Source: an uncultured Bacilli bacterium
GTDB lineage: Bacteria > Bacillota_I > Bacilli_A > RF39 > UBA660
DNA length: 41,639 nucleotides
Direction of reading: 5' to 3'
NCBI GenBank assembly: GCA_947588685.1
Contig: CANPYM010000008.1
Coordinates: 1-41,639, forward strand
In this document: positions 1 to 7,552 of the stretch, one piece after another
How the letters are laid out: the number at the start of each line of letters is the position of its first letter
Position numbering within the stretch: position 1 is the stretch's first letter
The notes under the pieces: model-generated
Seen by the model: the letters and a program-made list of their open reading frames with translations, nothing else
Database searches by the model: none
What the model was told of the DNA's origin: nothing
Translations under genes and position numbers: made by a program

Positions 1-34
1 TGTATCAAACTTATGTCTTTTTATAAAATAAAAC

Positions 35-61
35 AGTGTCAGTGATTTTCTCACCAACACT
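35..61 (-). terminator. second stem-loop downstream of the cohesin-like gene
   Basis: On the leftward RNA the arms (51-61 and 35-45) pair over 11 positions, two of them G-U wobbles, around a 5-nt loop. A U-rich tract interrupted by an A follows. On the other strand the wobbles become CA/CA mismatches, so the fold favours leftward RNA. It sits just beyond a stronger terminator and may act as a backup. Confidence 0.55.
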
Positions 62-76
62 ATTTATAATACAACC

Positions 77-105
77 AAAAAAAATAGGAATAATCCTATT
101 TTTTC
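77..105 (-). terminator. rho-independent terminator of the glucosaminidase-cohesin operon
   Basis: A 7-bp perfect stem (83-89 with 94-100) has a 4-nt loop and is followed on the leftward RNA by a run of eight U. The stem overlaps the stop codon of the cohesin-like gene. Confidence 0.85.
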
Positions 106-1418
106 TTTGGCACTAAACGAATTAAAGCAACAAATAAGAACACAAATAATATTGATGCTATCCCCCCTAGAATATAGGAAAGATTCTTATATTTATCGTT
201 ATTTGCATCACCTTTAGTTACGGGTTTAACATCTTCTTTTTCTTCTGGCGCCTTTCCTTCAGCATATTTTTGAAGAGTACCCTCTTCACTATCGAAGGTG
301 TACCAATTTTCTTTACCTGTTTCAACATTTAAGGCATAGACTAATGGATATTTAACACCATCAACTGTATACCCTATTATTTTATCTTCACCAATCGTAA
401 TTTCGGTTTCTTTCGCTCCTACAAAAAGATTTTCCTCGGCTGGTGTAAATGGATATATACGGATACCACTGAATGAATATTCATTATAGACAGTATACGT
501 ATTATCAATATCATTATATATATATAAATTAACAACCCCATTTTTATCAGTTAAGCCAACAAGATTATAACCTGTAATATCACTATGAAAAGCTGGAATA
601 TCTTCATTATTTATCTTAACTGTTGTATCCTCATAAGCTAGTGGCGCTTTTAGGTCAGCTCTTTTACGGATAATGGTATGTTCTTCCCCATCAACTTCAA
701 CTTTGATGGGGTCTTTTTCTTGAACAGTAACATTAATCGTATAAGTTTTTTTGCCACCTCGCTCACTAGTCACCACAACATTTACTCTATTAAGGCCTTC
801 ATTTAAATTAACTTTACCAGTACCTGTTACTTTGGCTTTACTATCACTCTTAGTCGCATTAACAGTAATTTGTCTTACATTATTAGGTACCGTTAAACTA
901 TAACTTGTTTTATTCTTATCAAAACTTGGACTAATATTATAACCACTAACACTTAAAGCTTTTAAGTTATTATCATTTGATAATGATGCCTCATCAATAA
1001 TATTAATAGTCGCTTTATTAGTTGATGGATTAAGCTTAGAATTATCATAATAATAAGCATCAATCGCACTAAAAGAAATGGATGTATTTGAACATACTTT
1101 TTTGGCTTTAAAAGTCACACTATACGTTTTACTTTTCGTTTTGTCATTAGTAACAGCCGCAACTGCTTGATCTCCTCCTTCAAGATTGGAAGAAGTAATG
1201 CTCAAGCATTTCGTATCATAATCAAGGACAAACTCCCAAGCCCCAAGATTGGCCGTTGCTGATAGCGTAATTGTAAACTTCTGTGTACCTCCAACATACA
1301 TCTTCTTAGAGGTCGGGCTAATTTTTAAAGAGGCACTAGCCGCATTAGCCCGCATCAAGAATAAACCATTTAGAAAAATTATTAAAGCACATATAATTAG
1401 TTTTTTTACTCTCTTCAT
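96..1418 (-). CDS. membrane-anchored surface protein with cohesin-like and cadherin-like domains
   Basis: 440 aa. Visible parts are a signal peptide (about 1-26), a cohesin-like beta-sandwich (about 28-142, with the typical VGGTQKFTITL start and an LGAWEFVLDYD strand), a cadherin-like beta-sandwich (about 150-233, ending KKTYTINV), an unassigned region (about 235-390), a charged linker, and a transmembrane helix (about 415-436) with a KKK tail. The protein should sit on the outer face of the membrane with the cohesin exposed. The start has a clean AGGAGG that overlaps the stop of the upstream glucosaminidase gene 8 bp away, so the two are co-transcribed and probably coupled. The upstream protein ends in a dockerin, the natural partner of a cohesin. 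The linker before the helix has a PVT core (398-402, KPVTK) resembling a sorting signal but not matching LPxTG. The cohesin call rests on pattern recognition; another Ig-like fold is possible. Confidence 0.75.
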   Translation of the reverse strand: MKRVKKLIICALIIFLNGLFLMRANAASASLKISPTSKKMYVGGTQKFTITLSATANLGAWEFVLDYDTKCLSITSSNLEGGDQAVAAVTNDKTKSKTYSVTFKAKKVCSNTSISFSAIDAYYYDNSKLNPSTNKATINIIDEASLSNDNNLKALSVSGYNISPSFDKNKTSYSLTVPNNVRQITVNATKSDSKAKVTGTGKVNLNEGLNRVNVVVTSERGGKKTYTINVTVQEKDPIKVEVDGEEHTIIRKRADLKAPLAYEDTTVKINNEDIPAFHSDITGYNLVGLTDKNGVVNLYIYNDIDNTYTVYNEYSFSGIRIYPFTPAEENLFVGAKETEITIGEDKIIGYTVDGVKYPLVYALNVETGKENWYTFDSEEGTLQKYAEGKAPEEKEDVKPVTKGDANNDKYKNLSYILGGIASILFVFLFVALIRLVPKKK

Positions 1419-1426
1419 AAAACCTC

Positions 1427-3535
1427 CTATAATTGACTGATGGTCGTATCACCTAAAATATGTTTTTGAACTTGTAATAAGTCAAAAGCAGTTACCCTAC
1501 CATCTTTATTTACATCACAAGCTTTAAGATAAGCACCACTTAATTTAGCATCTCCTAAAATATATTTTTGAACTTGTAATAAATCAAGGGCATTTATTTT
1601 ACTATCGCCACTAGCATCACCATAGATTAAAGCTGTATATGTATAGGCGTCACTTCCACTTGTAATAGTAATAGCGTCTCCTGTTGCTAAATATTCACTT
1701 GTTAAGACTTTAGAGCCACGTTTAATCGTTACGGTAGCTTGTGGTTCATATGCTTTGATTTTATTTATAAAATCAGATGCTTTTGTTGTAAGTGTTAAAC
1801 CATTAACGTAATCACCATCTAAGTTGATATTCGTATTTTTAACAATATCACTGATAGCTTTAGATGGACCCGTTGGGGCTTCTCTTTTAACATTAATAGT
1901 ATATGTCTTCTTAGCACCATTTTGAGCTGTTACAACAATTGATACTTGATTATCACCGACATTTAAGCTTTTAGCACCAACACCACTTACTTTAGCATTA
2001 GCATTAATCGTTGTAGCAGCAAATGTTACTGAGCTAACGCTATTTAAAACACTAAATGAATAACTTGTTTTATCACCACTAAAGCCAACGACTGTTTTAG
2101 CTCCACTACCATCATTATATGTTAAAGTTTTTAAATAATTATTAGGGTTACCCGTTTTAGGTAAAGCTGTTGCTGTTGGCATACTTGAATAAACAGGAAT
2201 ATTAAAGGTAAATGGGGCATCTATTAGATTAGCTTTTTTGTATGAAGTGTGACTTTTAACAGCTTCACTTGATGGTGCACCAATATTTTGCATATATTGA
2301 TGCGTATAATTACTATTAGCAGTCTTACCTAAGCCTGTTAAATATTTTTCAATCGTATTCCATTTTTTAAAATAACTAGTATCTTGACCTGCTTTAATAT
2401 AGCCATCAGTTATCCATTTAGCACCACCAATTATAGCTTTTTCTGGTGAAGTCCATGGTCTACCACTACTAGTATCCTTGCCATCCTCACCACCATAAGC
2501 ATAAACTAAAGCTCTCGTTGCTGATTCACCATCAGAACCACTATTAGCGCCAATATTAAAGAAATTATAATAACCAGCTGGATAGTTTTTATTTTTATAG
2601 GTAAAAGCATTACCAGATACGGTCTTATTAGGCGTTGTTCCTGCTCCTACTTCTTGAATAGATAAAGCTGCTAAATAAACGGGATTAATGTTTTCTTGGC
2701 TAGCTGCTGTCATAAAATGATCGGCATACTGGCTAATATAAGCACTACCTAAAACATTTTTAACGGCTTCTAGTGTTTGGAAAGTAGGATTATAAGATAA
2801 AGTTTCAAATTGGAAGATATAAGTATCTGATAAGAAATTACGAGGATCCATATAATAAGCAATGGTATCATAGTTAGCAGCAAACCATGTTGATCCATCC
2901 CAAGGTGTAAACTTATCAGTTTGCCAATTATAATTAGTTTCCGATGTTGATAAATACCCTTGAGTTGAAGCACTAGTTGATTGTATTAAACTTTTCTTAC
3001 CTTTATTTTCGCCTTTAACAGCTGCATCAAAAGTAAGACCCGTATTAATAGCAACAAAGTTCCAGCTAGGATGAATCTCTTTCATTACCGCTAAATGAGG
3101 CCAGTAACTATCTGGAAATCCTTGAGTTTTAAAAGTATTTTTTAAATCCGCTGGAATCCAATCAGTTGTTGTAATATTACGGATATTAGCCGTACATGCC
3201 CATCCTTTGAATGTTTTACCATTATAAATAATGCTAAAATAGCTATAAGTCGTTTTACATTCACTACCGTTACCCGATGTTGGCGCTTTTACTGGCGCTT
3301 TACTTTCAATAACCGTTATATCATCACCATCATCAAGCCAGTACGTTCCTCCTAATTCCTTATAATTTGGCTTACCGCCATTATCAGCATAATAACAATC
3401 ACCGGTTGCAGATGATTTTAATTTACATTTACCTTGCGCAATATATTTAGCTTTATAATCAGCATTTACTTGATAATTAAAGGCGAAAAAAGACGCCATC
3501 AAAATAGCTATTAACAATATATATTTCTTATGCAT
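1427..3535 (-). CDS. secreted N-acetylglucosaminidase with C-terminal dockerin
   Basis: 702 aa from the chosen start. The frame is open further upstream, but this ATG has AGGTGAT three bases before it and avoids overlap with rsmD. A signal peptide (about 1-25) precedes a Cys-containing SH3-like N-terminal region (about 26-120). Next is a long glucosaminidase domain of the LytB/Clostridium type (about 140-400), with the probable catalytic Glu at about 295 in SIQEVG and a YNFFNIGA motif. A cadherin-like beta-sandwich (about 467-562) and a type I dockerin (639-702) follow. The dockerin has two calcium loops, DASGDSKINALD and DVNKDGRVTAFD, each followed by LLQVQK-ILGD. It should cleave GlcNAc-MurNAc bonds in peptidoglycan outside the cell. 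The dockerin suggests it is held by the cohesin-like protein encoded next. An internal LPKTG (about 458-462) is not a sorting signal, because no helix follows. Confidence 0.9.
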   Translation of the reverse strand: MHKKYILLIAILMASFFAFNYQVNADYKAKYIAQGKCKLKSSATGDCYYADNGGKPNYKELGGTYWLDDGDDITVIESKAPVKAPTSGNGSECKTTYSYFSIIYNGKTFKGWACTANIRNITTTDWIPADLKNTFKTQGFPDSYWPHLAVMKEIHPSWNFVAINTGLTFDAAVKGENKGKKSLIQSTSASTQGYLSTSETNYNWQTDKFTPWDGSTWFAANYDTIAYYMDPRNFLSDTYIFQFETLSYNPTFQTLEAVKNVLGSAYISQYADHFMTAASQENINPVYLAALSIQEVGAGTTPNKTVSGNAFTYKNKNYPAGYYNFFNIGANSGSDGESATRALVYAYGGEDGKDTSSGRPWTSPEKAIIGGAKWITDGYIKAGQDTSYFKKWNTIEKYLTGLGKTANSNYTHQYMQNIGAPSSEAVKSHTSYKKANLIDAPFTFNIPVYSSMPTATALPKTGNPNNYLKTLTYNDGSGAKTVVGFSGDKTSYSFSVLNSVSSVTFAATTINANAKVSGVGAKSLNVGDNQVSIVVTAQNGAKKTYTINVKREAPTGPSKAISDIVKNTNINLDGDYVNGLTLTTKASDFINKIKAYEPQATVTIKRGSKVLTSEYLATGDAITITSGSDAYTYTALIYGDASGDSKINALDLLQVQKYILGDAKLSGAYLKACDVNKDGRVTAFDLLQVQKHILGDTTISQL

Positions 3536-3557
3536 CTTATCACCTACCATTAAAAAT

Positions 3558-3566
3558 ATTATAACA
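3558..3566 (-). promoter_or_regulatory. extended -10 promoter of the glucosaminidase gene
   Basis: TGTTATAAT on the minus strand (-10 hexamer at 3558-3563). There is no good -35, as its place is taken by the rsmD terminator. The gene's AGGTGAT ribosome binding site lies at 3539-3545. Confidence 0.6.
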
Positions 3567-3602
3567 AAAAAGAGCAAAGACTTAAACATTACTTTACTCT
3601 TT
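3566..3602 (-). terminator. rsmD terminator
   Basis: The arms at 3592-3602 and 3569-3579 pair over 11 positions with one G-U wobble and a 12-nt loop. A U run follows. The 5' arm begins in the last rsmD codons, and the U run touches the next promoter. Confidence 0.75.
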
Positions 3603-4125
3603 TGTACACAACTAGACACTTATTAGCTAATTTTTTACACTTTATTTGTTCATATTTATCGGTTTTAACGTCTTCCGTCTCATATTCACAGACGATAATT
3701 CCACCACTTGCTAGTAAATCATATTGATAAATTAGATCAATAACACCATTTATAAGATTTAAATGGTATGGTGGATCTAATAAAATTAAATCAAATTGTT
3801 CCTTCTTTTGATGACACTTAATTAAGGCATCAGTATAATTAGACATCATAATTGTAACATCATCCATATTAAGGGTATTCTTTTTTAAAATGTTGATAAC
3901 TTTGGGGTTAACATCGACAAAAAGGCAACTTTTAGCGCCATTTGATAAAGCTTCAATGCCAAGAGCACCACTACCAGCAAATAAATCTAGGACACGTGAT
4001 TCTTTAACATAATTTTGAATTGTCGCAAACATCGACTCTTTAACTCGGTCCATCGTTGGTCGTGTACCATCAATATCAAAGCCTTCTAATTTACGACCTT
4101 TGTATTTACCACTGATAACCCGCAT
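3589..4125 (-). CDS. rsmD: 16S rRNA (guanine966-N2)-methyltransferase RsmD
   Basis: 178 aa, normal family length. It methylates G966 (E. coli numbering) of 16S rRNA using SAM. Visible motifs are MRVISGKYKGRKL at the N-terminus, the SAM-binding LDLFAGSGALGIEAL and the catalytic LLDPPY. It lies beside ylbD and ylbE as in B. subtilis, where rsmD is ylbH. The usual next gene, coaD, is absent and the space is taken by the wall hydrolase. It has its own compact promoter and its own terminator. Confidence 0.95.
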   Translation of the reverse strand: MRVISGKYKGRKLEGFDIDGTRPTMDRVKESMFATIQNYVKESRVLDLFAGSGALGIEALSNGAKSCLFVDVNPKVINILKKNTLNMDDVTIMMSNYTDALIKCHQKKEQFDLILLDPPYHLNLINGVIDLIYQYDLLASGGIIVCEYETEDVKTDKYEQIKCKKLANKCLVVYKRVK

Positions 4126-4149
4126 AAAATCACCATCATCATTATACCA
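4126..4149 (-). promoter_or_regulatory. compact promoter plus ribosome binding site of rsmD
   Basis: TGGTATAAT (extended -10, hexamer 4141-4146) is followed six bases later by GGTGAT (4129-4134), then three bases, then ATG. A start point 7 nt after the -10 would put the mRNA 5' end on the first G of the ribosome binding site. No consensus -35 is visible. Confidence 0.6.
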
Positions 4150-4363
4150 TAGAGCTTAACAAATTACTAATGACATTAAGGGTATCAACCATCTTATTAA
4201 ACTTATCACTAGGTCTTAATTGGTAAGCAGCACGCATTTCTTCTTTAAACTGTTTAAAAGAACTCGGATCTCTAATTAGACGTTTATACCAGATATTATG
4301 TTCTCTTAAATATTTGATATATAAAGGGTCTTGTTTTAAATTAAATTGAACTTCTAACGGCAT
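4142..4363 (-). CDS. ylbE: YlbE-like protein
   Basis: 73 aa, similar in size and composition to B. subtilis YlbE: an LKQDP-YIKYLREH-WYK-L-R-P start and a helical C-terminus. Its function is unknown; the B. subtilis ylb region contains several sporulation-related genes. The start codon overlaps the ylbD stop by one base (TAATG), so the two are translationally coupled. The rsmD promoter lies over the end of this gene. Confidence 0.75.
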   Translation of the reverse strand: MPLEVQFNLKQDPLYIKYLREHNIWYKRLIRDPSSFKQFKEEMRAAYQLRPSDKFNKMVDTLNVISNLLSSMV

Positions 4364-4710
4364 TAATCATCTAAGTGTTGATAGATTGGTCTTGCTTCAT
4401 AAGATTCGTTATTATTACTAGCTGCACTACCAATCGTAAGATCACTTACAACTCCTAAAACTCTTTGAATACTATTAATTGATTCTTGAACAGCATCAAG
4501 ATCAATATTTTTTAAATACCCCATTATATCAATATTATTTGATTTAACATCTTTTTTATCATCTTTTAAATAAGGATCCCAAGCTTTAGTATCATCGCCA
4601 TATAAATCATATATTTCATAAAATCCTTGCCATGTCATCTCCCCTTTTTTAACATAACTAATTAGATGGGGATGACTTTTTACAAAAGCTTTAAAATCTT
4701 CCTTTGCCAT
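4363..4710 (-). CDS. ylbD: YlbD-like putative coat protein family
   Basis: 115 aa, cytoplasmic, with no signal peptide or membrane segment. The N-terminal FKAFVKSHPHL and the TWQGFYEIYDLYGDD segment are typical of YlbD, annotated in Bacillus as a putative spore coat protein. The function here is unknown. It is first gene of a ylbD-ylbE pair with its own compact promoter. The order ylbD-ylbE-rsmD matches B. subtilis and supports the call. Confidence 0.75.
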   Translation of the reverse strand: MAKEDFKAFVKSHPHLISYVKKGEMTWQGFYEIYDLYGDDTKAWDPYLKDDKKDVKSNNIDIMGYLKNIDLDAVQESINSIQRVLGVVSDLTIGSAASNNNESYEARPIYQHLDD

Positions 4711-4731
4711 TATATCACCTATACTATTATA
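4711..4731 (-). promoter_or_regulatory. compact promoter plus ribosome binding site of ylbD
   Basis: TATAAT (4726-4731), six bases, GGTGAT (4714-4719), three bases, ATG. This is the same spacing as for rsmD, parE, pbp and recX. The -10 directly follows the U run of the preceding terminator. Confidence 0.6.
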
Positions 4732-4733
4732 TG

Positions 4734-4759
4734 AAAAAAGGATAGTTAAATAACTATCC
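4734..4759 (-). terminator. terminator after the GH25 muramidase
   Basis: A 9-bp perfect stem (4740-4748 with 4751-4759) is followed by six U on the leftward RNA. It overlaps the stop codon of the muramidase. Confidence 0.85.
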
Positions 4760-5956
4760 CGTGTACATTATATCGATATCGACATCACCATTAATGCCAT
4801 CAATCTGTCCATTACTACACATCTGCCATAATAGATAATCACCTTTATAATTTGTTTTAGATGTATAGTGAGCAAGCCAAGTTGGATATGATGTTTTCAT
4901 CCACATACTTTCTAGGTAGACTTTACTACCGTATAGCATAGCGTCATAGCCTTCTTCTTTTAAGCGGTCCATGAATGCTACTCCAACACTAGTTAGGCCG
5001 TAAAAACTTAATTCATATTCATTAAAATAATTCCATTGTTCCCAGTCAAAGGCAATTGGTAAGTCAATATCATAGCCTTTAATTTGATCGATGACCCATT
5101 CCGCGTCAGCTATGGCCATCTCTTTGCTATCGGCATAAGAATAAAAATATAAACCAACCGGTATCCCATATTTCTTAGCTTCCGTTATATTTCTTTTAAA
5201 CTTACTATCCAAAGCATAATCGCCGTCGGTTCCAATTTTCGTACCAACTCTAATGATGACAAACTCGGCTCCGGCATCTTTTATCTTTTTAAAATCGATA
5301 TCGCCTTGCCATCTTGATACATCAAGGCCAATCTTCGTTTGATCATTTTTATATTCTTTAATAACATCACTAAACTTTGTATGAACTTTAGGAGATGTAC
5401 TATCACTACCAGAAGACGATGTAGGTTCATAGACATTAAGCGTGAAAGGATGGGTAGCGACATTACCACTCTTATCGACCGCTTTAAAAGTTACTTTATA
5501 CTTTCCTACTTTATTGACGTCATACTCTCCTTCAATATAACAATTAGGTTTATTATCAGCATTATCGCCACATAATATTTTATCAATAAAGTTCTTATTC
5601 CCTTTTTTAACATTATATGAACTACTTAGCCAAATTAATGGTTCCACATTATCAACGACATTAATATCAAACGTATGCGTTTTTTTCTTACCCTTTTTAT
5701 CTAAGTAATTTAAAGTTAGCGTTTTAGGTCCAACTTCGGTTGTATCAACAACTTCATCATCGATGATTTCACCATCAATCTCACTAATAAAATCAGATAC
5801 TTTAACATCTTCTAAGAAGGCAACTTCAAGATTTTCTTTAAAGACAATCCGAGTTGGTTCTTCCTTTTTTGAAGTATGCTTAATGGCCACAAAAACACCA
5901 ATTAAAATAGCAATAGCAACAAGAATAGTAACCACAATAATTATTTTCTTTTTCAT
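4754..5956 (-). CDS. membrane-anchored GH25 muramidase (lysozyme)
   Basis: 400 aa. An uncleaved-looking N-terminal membrane helix (about 5-27) is followed by two Ig-like wall or surface domains (about 35-105 and 108-180), a Ser/Thr linker and a GH25 domain (about 205-400). The catalytic domain starts at GLDVSRWQGDIDF, has the acidic active-site strand IAFDWEQW and ends near DGINGDVDIDIMY. It should hydrolyse MurNAc-GlcNAc bonds at the outer membrane face. The start has AAGGAT formed by the end of the upstream gene, 3 bp away. It is the last gene of a run that starts at 10767 and is closed by a terminator. Confidence 0.92.
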   Translation of the reverse strand: MKKKIIIVVTILVAIAILIGVFVAIKHTSKKEEPTRIVFKENLEVAFLEDVKVSDFISEIDGEIIDDEVVDTTEVGPKTLTLNYLDKKGKKKTHTFDINVVDNVEPLIWLSSSYNVKKGNKNFIDKILCGDNADNKPNCYIEGEYDVNKVGKYKVTFKAVDKSGNVATHPFTLNVYEPTSSSGSDSTSPKVHTKFSDVIKEYKNDQTKIGLDVSRWQGDIDFKKIKDAGAEFVIIRVGTKIGTDGDYALDSKFKRNITEAKKYGIPVGLYFYSYADSKEMAIADAEWVIDQIKGYDIDLPIAFDWEQWNYFNEYELSFYGLTSVGVAFMDRLKEEGYDAMLYGSKVYLESMWMKTSYPTWLAHYTSKTNYKGDYLLWQMCSNGQIDGINGDVDIDIMYTG

Positions 5957-5959
5957 TAC

Positions 5960-7552
5960 TTATCCTTCTTTCTTAAAAGGAGCATAACTTTTAGCAATAA
6001 GTTCAGCTACTTTAACGCCATCGACACTAGCACTAGTAATACCACCCGCGTAGCCTGCTCCCTCACCGCAAGGATATATGCCTTTAATATTACTTAATCC
6101 TTCTCCATCACGAAGGATCCTAACGGGAGAAGAAGTCCTACTTTCAATACCCGCTAAAATAGCATCACTTCTAGCATATCCTTTTATTTGATGATCAAAA
6201 TAAGCGATAGCTTCCTTCAAAGCATCATTCATATAATTAGGTAATAATTCATTTAAGTTAGCAAATTGATAAGCTCCTTTAAATAAAGGTTTAACTTCAC
6301 CAAAAGCCTTAGATAAGTTTCCTTTTACATAATCTTCATATAGCTGAACAGGGATTTTCCCGTTACCTAAAAGGTACGCTTTATGTTCAAGTTCTCTTTG
6401 AAGATTTATACCACCTAAAACTTTGTTATCAAAGTCTTCGGGATTAATTGTTACAACAAGCGCACTATTAGCGTTTAAGGCATCTCTTTTACTATAACTC
6501 ATTCCGTTAATCGCAAGGCATTCATTTTCAGATGATGCGTTAATAACATAGCCACCGGGACACATACAAAAGCTATACACCCCCCGATTATTAGAAGCCT
6601 TATAAGTTAGCTTATAACTAGCTGGTGGTAAAGACGGGTTATCGATACCATACTGATTTTTATTGATAAGAGCTTGGGGATGTTCAATACGGACACCCAT
6701 CGCAAAAGGTTTAGCTTCCATATGAAGATAATTATATAGCATTTTAATTGTATCTCTAGCGCTATGGCCTAAAGCTAAAACTAAAATATCCGTAGCAATC
6801 CATTCGTTATGATTTACTTCTATCTCCTTTATTTTACCATCAATTACTTTAATATCGGTAAGACAAGTATTATATCTTATCTCACCACCATTTTTAATAA
6901 TCTCTTCCCTGATACCTTTTACAATTTCACATAGCTTATCCGTTCCAATATGAGGTTTATTTTGATAGGCAATTTTAGCGTCAGCGCCATATTTAATAAA
7001 GGTATCAAAAATGAGATTACGTCTAAAATGACTATCTTTAATTCTAGAAAGAAGTTTACCATCAGAAAATGTTCCAGCTCCCCCTTCACCAAATTGAACA
7101 TTAGATTCGGTATTTAATGTGCCGTTATTCCAGAAGTTAGTAACGTCGATAAGGCGTTCTTCAACTTTCTTACCGCGTTCGATAACGAGTGGGTTGTAAC
7201 CATATTTTGAAAGAAGATAAGCACAAAATAATCCCGCTGGGCCCATTCCGACAATAACCGGACGGTAGGTTAAAGTTTTCTTACCCACGACACTAAATAC
7301 ATATTCTTCTTTAGGCGCTAAAAGAACACTCGCGCTTTTACTTCTTTTAAGTATTTCTTTTTCATTAGTAACTTCAACATCAACGGTATAGACATAAACT
7401 AGTTTAGGTTTATGCCTAGCATCTAAAGATTCATTTTTTATTTCATATCTTATAATATCTTCTTCTTTAATCTTAAGTAGCTGGACTAGATGCTTTTTAA
7501 TAGAACGAGTACCTTCTTCATAAGGTATTTTAATATCTTTTACTCTAATCAT
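5960..7552 (-). CDS. FAD-dependent oxidoreductase, COG2509 type
   Basis: 530 aa. An N-terminal region of about 80 residues precedes an FAD-binding Rossmann motif (VIVGMGPAGLFCAYLL, about 100-115). QFGEGGAGTFSDGKL and the C-terminal GEGAGYAGGITSASVDG are typical of the uncharacterised dehydrogenase family COG2509. The substrate is unknown. It overlaps the 3' end of the second FAD gene by 8 bp and has AAGGGGAT as ribosome binding site, so the two are co-translated. Confidence 0.85.
   Translation of the reverse strand: MIRVKDIKIPYEEGTRSIKKHLVQLLKIKEEDIIRYEIKNESLDARHKPKLVYVYTVDVEVTNEKEILKRSKSASVLLAPKEEYVFSVVGKKTLTYRPVIVGMGPAGLFCAYLLSKYGYNPLVIERGKKVEERLIDVTNFWNNGTLNTESNVQFGEGGAGTFSDGKLLSRIKDSHFRRNLIFDTFIKYGADAKIAYQNKPHIGTDKLCEIVKGIREEIIKNGGEIRYNTCLTDIKVIDGKIKEIEVNHNEWIATDILVLALGHSARDTIKMLYNYLHMEAKPFAMGVRIEHPQALINKNQYGIDNPSLPPASYKLTYKASNNRGVYSFCMCPGGYVINASSENECLAINGMSYSKRDALNANSALVVTINPEDFDNKVLGGINLQRELEHKAYLLGNGKIPVQLYEDYVKGNLSKAFGEVKPLFKGAYQFANLNELLPNYMNDALKEAIAYFDHQIKGYARSDAILAGIESRTSSPVRILRDGEGLSNIKGIYPCGEGAGYAGGITSASVDGVKVAELIAKSYAPFKKEG

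Noticed and set aside
2147-2161. LPKTG in the glucosaminidase, an exact LPxTG match
   Set aside because: It is internal (about residues 458-462), with no hydrophobic helix or basic tail after it; about 240 residues including the dockerin follow.
5763-5987. Rightward and other-frame small frames across coding regions
   Set aside because: They lie wholly inside convincing genes on the other strand and lack ribosome binding sites or protein-like composition.
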